This document shows positions 16,292 to 18,312 of a DNA stretch of 18,312 nucleotides, one piece after another. Below the pieces are notes generated by a model. That model was not told the origin of the DNA. It saw only the letters and a program-made list of their open reading frames with translations, and did not search any database. Both the position numbers and the translations under genes were made by a program. How positions within the stretch are numbered: position 1 is the first letter of the stretch; every line of letters begins with the position of its first letter. This stretch comes from Gammaproteobacteria bacterium (GTDB lineage: Bacteria; Bacillota_I; Bacilli_A; Izemoplasmatales; UBA1188), in the NCBI GenBank assembly GCA_024691665.1, contig JAILNJ010000068.1, positions 1-18,312 on the forward strand, written 5' to 3'.

Positions 16292-16858
16292 ATGGAAAAA
16301 CAAGAAAAGAAACCTCTAAAATTTGGCGCTAAAGTTAAAGAATTCTTTAGAAAAAGATTAGTTTCACTTAAAGTTAATACTCATATCATTCCATTAATCT
16401 TTATGATTGTAACAATGTTAGTATTTAACCTAAGTCTTACTAAATTCTCTAACTCTACCGCGGTTATCAATGTTCCAGGCATGGGCTTTGTAACATTCAT
16501 TATTGTCCTTTGTTCATATCTTTCAATAATTACTTATTTAAGTGCTTATCCAAGACATCAAAAGACAAGATTATTCTCAATCATCGTTACTATCGTTATG
16601 TTAGTCGCATCAATTGTATGTGATGCATTGTATCATTACTACATTAGATACGGAACTGAAATTAAGGAAGGTGCAATTGAACCAACTGCATTCACAATTA
16701 CCGCATCAAATGTATGTATAGTTCACATTATATTACTTTCAATCTCAATTTTATTAATCGTTACTCTTCCAATTTATAAGAAGTGGTTAAATAAGATTAA
16801 TACTAAAGTTGAGACTGATGAAATCAAAATCGATAAAATTGATTTATCAAATGAATAA
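16292..16858 (+). CDS. Four-helix membrane protein of unknown function
   Basis: A 188-residue protein not recognised. A basic N-terminus (KEFFRKRLVSLKVNTH) is followed by helices at about 31-49, 64-85, 92-113 and 136-161 and a hydrophilic tail ending KIDKIDLSNE. GAGG overlaps the stop region of the second ATPase and gives the ribosome binding site, with a 2-nt gap between the genes. It is the last gene of the importer operon before the strong hairpin at 16866-16897. Its role is probably tied to the ATPase and the two four-helix proteins upstream; there is no EAA loop, so it is not a canonical permease. Confidence 0.68.
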   Translation: MEKQEKKPLKFGAKVKEFFRKRLVSLKVNTHIIPLIFMIVTMLVFNLSLTKFSNSTAVINVPGMGFVTFIIVLCSYLSIITYLSAYPRHQKTRLFSIIVTIVMLVASIVCDALYHYYIRYGTEIKEGAIEPTAFTITASNVCIVHIILLSISILLIVTLPIYKKWLNKINTKVETDEIKIDKIDLSNE

Positions 16859-16865
16859 TACTAAA

Positions 16866-16897
16866 ATAAACATAACCGACAAACCGGTTATGTTTAT
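16866..16897 (+). terminator. Strong hairpin, likely intrinsic terminator of the importer operon
   Basis: A 13-bp stem pairs 16866-16878 with 16885-16897 (core AAACATAACCG/CGGTTATGTTT) around the loop ACAAAC, followed by ATTTAT. The T content after the stem is modest. It starts 7 nt after the stop codon of the four-helix protein gene. The next gene starts only 13 nt later, so the hairpin could also act as an attenuator or translation control element. Confidence 0.65.
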
Positions 16898-16909
16898 ATT
16901 TATAAGACT

Positions 16910-17602
16910 ATGGCAAAAAGAAAAGATGATACTCAAAAGGAAGAACAATTAGCTGATTACTATGAGCTTAAGACTGAAGCCGCAGAAGAATTAGCGAAAG
17001 TTTATACTGAAGAAGAAAAGAAAGAACTTGATAAAAAGACTGAAGTTAAGCCTGGCGAAAAGAGACCTTATAAGGTTGACTTTTTTGCGCGTATCCCAGC
17101 CTCTATCAAAGTAATCTTCGCAAAGTATTGGACCTTCGGAGTAATCTGTTATTTCTTTTATTGGGGTTTAGGCTATTATATTTCTAATCTTGAAAACCTA
17201 ACTTTAATAGTAGGCCTTGCGACAGGTATTATAATGGATATCTTTGTCACAAGCGCATTCCTTCACTTTGAATCAGATAAGAAGGAGTTCCATCCATATC
17301 TTTTAGTCCCAGTTCCATTTAAAAAGATTTGGAGTTTCCCAATCAATATTGTGGTATACACAGGTGAGGCATTTGGAGTATATGGAGTGTATTATTTAAT
17401 CAATAGATTAATTGAATTATCTAAAGGACTTGAACCTGGCACTGCACCACTCAGTGTTGAACCACTCCTATATGGATTAATTGCCCTCTTTATAGATGCG
17501 ATTATAATCGCTTTTAAAGATTTAATTATATTTATCATAAGAAGACTTAAAAACTCTATTAAAGCCAAAAATAATGGCTCTAAGGAGGAAATAAAAGAAT
17601 GA
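16910..17602 (+). CDS. Membrane protein of unknown function with charged N-terminal region
   Basis: A 230-residue protein. The first 65 residues are hydrophilic and charged (EEKKELDKKTEVKPGEKRPY), followed by predicted helices at about 72-91, 96-115, 143-163 and 184-213 and a lysine-rich tail. Aromatic- and proline-rich turns such as FFARIPASIKVIFAKYW and HPYLLVPVPFKKIWSFP separate the helices and look like conserved family motifs, but I cannot name a function. The ATG at 16910 is the first in frame after an in-frame stop at 16862, yet no Shine-Dalgarno sequence precedes it, unlike its neighbours. It may be expressed from read-through of the hairpin just upstream or from its own unseen promoter. 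It ends in the shared bidirectional terminator. Confidence 0.75.
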   Translation: MAKRKDDTQKEEQLADYYELKTEAAEELAKVYTEEEKKELDKKTEVKPGEKRPYKVDFFARIPASIKVIFAKYWTFGVICYFFYWGLGYYISNLENLTLIVGLATGIIMDIFVTSAFLHFESDKKEFHPYLLVPVPFKKIWSFPINIVVYTGEAFGVYGVYYLINRLIELSKGLEPGTAPLSVEPLLYGLIALFIDAIIIAFKDLIIFIIRRLKNSIKAKNNGSKEEIKE

Positions 17603-17624
17603 GACATTAAGCCTCATTCTTTTT
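17593..17624. terminator. Bidirectional intrinsic terminator between convergent genes
   Basis: An 11-bp perfect stem pairs 17593-17603 with 17613-17623 (AAAAGAATGAG/CTCATTCTTTT) around a 9-nt loop, with TTTTT at 17620-17624 on the + strand and a matching A-run on the other side. The stop of the + gene (TGA, 17600-17602) is in the left arm and the stop of the - gene (TAA on -, 17607-17609) is in the loop, so one element ends both transcripts. Confidence 0.85.
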
Positions 17625-18299
17625 ATTTATTAATTTTATTAATAACACACCTGGAATAGTACCAATACTATTACCTATAAGACATATAGCTATATTGATG
17701 AAAGCTCCCCACATTCCCCAAACATTTCCTATTGTGAAATAAAACATATTTGCGACAACGTGTTCAAATCCTGCGAATACAAAGAGGAAGATGAAGAAGA
17801 ATAAGACAATTATACCTTTAGGTTTTAGCCTATTCATATTAAATCCTTTTACCGCAAGGTATACACATACTCCACAGAAAACAGATTTTAAGAAGATAGA
17901 GAGTCCATCATTAAATGTTTCAATAGTTGTTTTAGCTTCGGCTATTTGGAAGGCTCTATCCATTATTTCTCTTGCGCCTAATAATCCATCAATTATAAGC
18001 ATTGATATAAGACCAATAATGATTGAACCAATTAAGTTTCCAATAAACATAATTGGAAGACTAAGATAGAATGATTTTTCTTGTTTCTCTTCAAAGATGA
18101 GCCCAATCTTACCTGTATATAAATGAAGGCCAAATGTACATACTATAAAAAGACCGATAGGGAATAGTAATGCACCAATTGCTTTACCTAAATCACCACT
18201 AATATATGTAGTTGAAATAATGAATAGGAAACCACCGAGTCCAATTGCGATACCCGCAAGGATTCCCATAAGTAAACTGTATAATAATTTCTTTGCCAT
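17607..18299 (-). CDS. Formate/nitrite transporter family (FNT) channel protein
   Basis: A 230-residue channel protein of the FocA/NirC family, which forms pentamers passing formate, nitrite or related small anions. Visible signatures are MGILAGIAIGLGGFLF in the first helix, LHLYTGKIG at 59-66 (equivalent to the family's LFTGN loop), KSVFCGVCVYLAVKG in the middle, AGFEHVVANMFYF with the conserved central histidine H180, and GNSIGTIPGVLL near the end. It is somewhat shorter than FocA. AAAGAGG followed by TTTTT precedes the ATG on the minus strand; its promoter lies beyond the window. In a fermenting bacterium, formate or another short acid is the likely cargo, but nitrite cannot be excluded. 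It is convergent to, and independent of, the pectin genes. Confidence 0.9.
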   Translation of the reverse strand: MAKKLLYSLLMGILAGIAIGLGGFLFIISTTYISGDLGKAIGALLFPIGLFIVCTFGLHLYTGKIGLIFEEKQEKSFYLSLPIMFIGNLIGSIIIGLISMLIIDGLLGAREIMDRAFQIAEAKTTIETFNDGLSIFLKSVFCGVCVYLAVKGFNMNRLKPKGIIVLFFFIFLFVFAGFEHVVANMFYFTIGNVWGMWGAFINIAICLIGNSIGTIPGVLLIKLINKKNEA

Positions 18300-18312
18300 A
18301 AAAACCTCTTTT

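Noticed and set aside
17582..17610. Tiny frame MRH with an AAGGAGG site at the end of the gene at 16910
   Set aside because: The AAGGAGG is simply the codons of the protein's C-terminus, and the frame is three codons long inside the terminator.
1..18312. Mobile elements, CRISPR arrays, tRNA or rRNA genes
   Set aside because: No transposase or integrase motifs, no regularly spaced repeats and no cloverleaf-like sequence were seen; nearly all of the window is accounted for by genes.

Overview
The window comes from an AT-rich, low-GC Gram-positive-type bacterium. Evidence: strong AAGGAGG/AGAGG ribosome binding sites, a lipoprotein-anchored solute-binding protein, a CcpA-type cre-like site, and A/T-ending codons. 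Tryptophans in conserved motifs are TGG and TGA is used as a stop, so the code is the standard bacterial one rather than the Mycoplasma one. An uncultured or gut Bacilli lineage (RF39/Erysipelotrichales/Acholeplasma-like) would fit, but the sequence alone does not fix the taxon.

Region 1 (1-7889, + strand) is a catabolic operon for pectin. In order it holds the 3' end of a GH4 alpha-galacturonidase-type gene, a GH105 unsaturated rhamnogalacturonyl hydrolase, an uncharacterised xylose-isomerase-like TIM-barrel enzyme, an IclR-family regulator, altronate dehydratase (uxaA), glucuronate/galacturonate isomerase (uxaC), an SGNH rhamnogalacturonan-acetylesterase-type hydrolase and a pectin methylesterase. 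From GH105 to the esterase the genes overlap by 1 to 20 nt, so they form one translationally coupled transcript. None of the complete enzymes has a signal peptide. This points to import of still methylated and acetylated pectin oligosaccharides, which are then stripped and cleaved inside the cell.

Region 2 (7890-8153) is the only sizeable intergenic region. It holds a weak terminator-like hairpin, an inverted repeat, a 15-bp palindrome next to an extended -10 promoter, and a cre-like site just before the next ribosome binding site.

Region 3 (8154-16858, + strand) is the import operon: an MsmX/UgpC-type ATPase, a six-helix membrane protein, LplB-like and LplC/YtcP-like permeases, a very large (730 aa) lipoprotein binding protein, two four-helix membrane proteins, a second co-linear MsmX-type ATPase and another small membrane protein. 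The core is a CUT1-type oligosaccharide importer. The four small membrane proteins and the duplicated ATPase are the unexplained part and the best candidate for something undescribed.

Region 4 (16859-18312) holds a strong hairpin, a conserved-looking membrane protein of unknown function on +, and a convergent formate/nitrite-transporter-family gene on -. The two share a terminator in which both stop codons are embedded.

Together, regions 1-3 read as a pectin/rhamnogalacturonan-oligosaccharide uptake and utilisation locus. The tagaturonate reductase and the unsaturated-galacturonate isomerase steps are not in the window.
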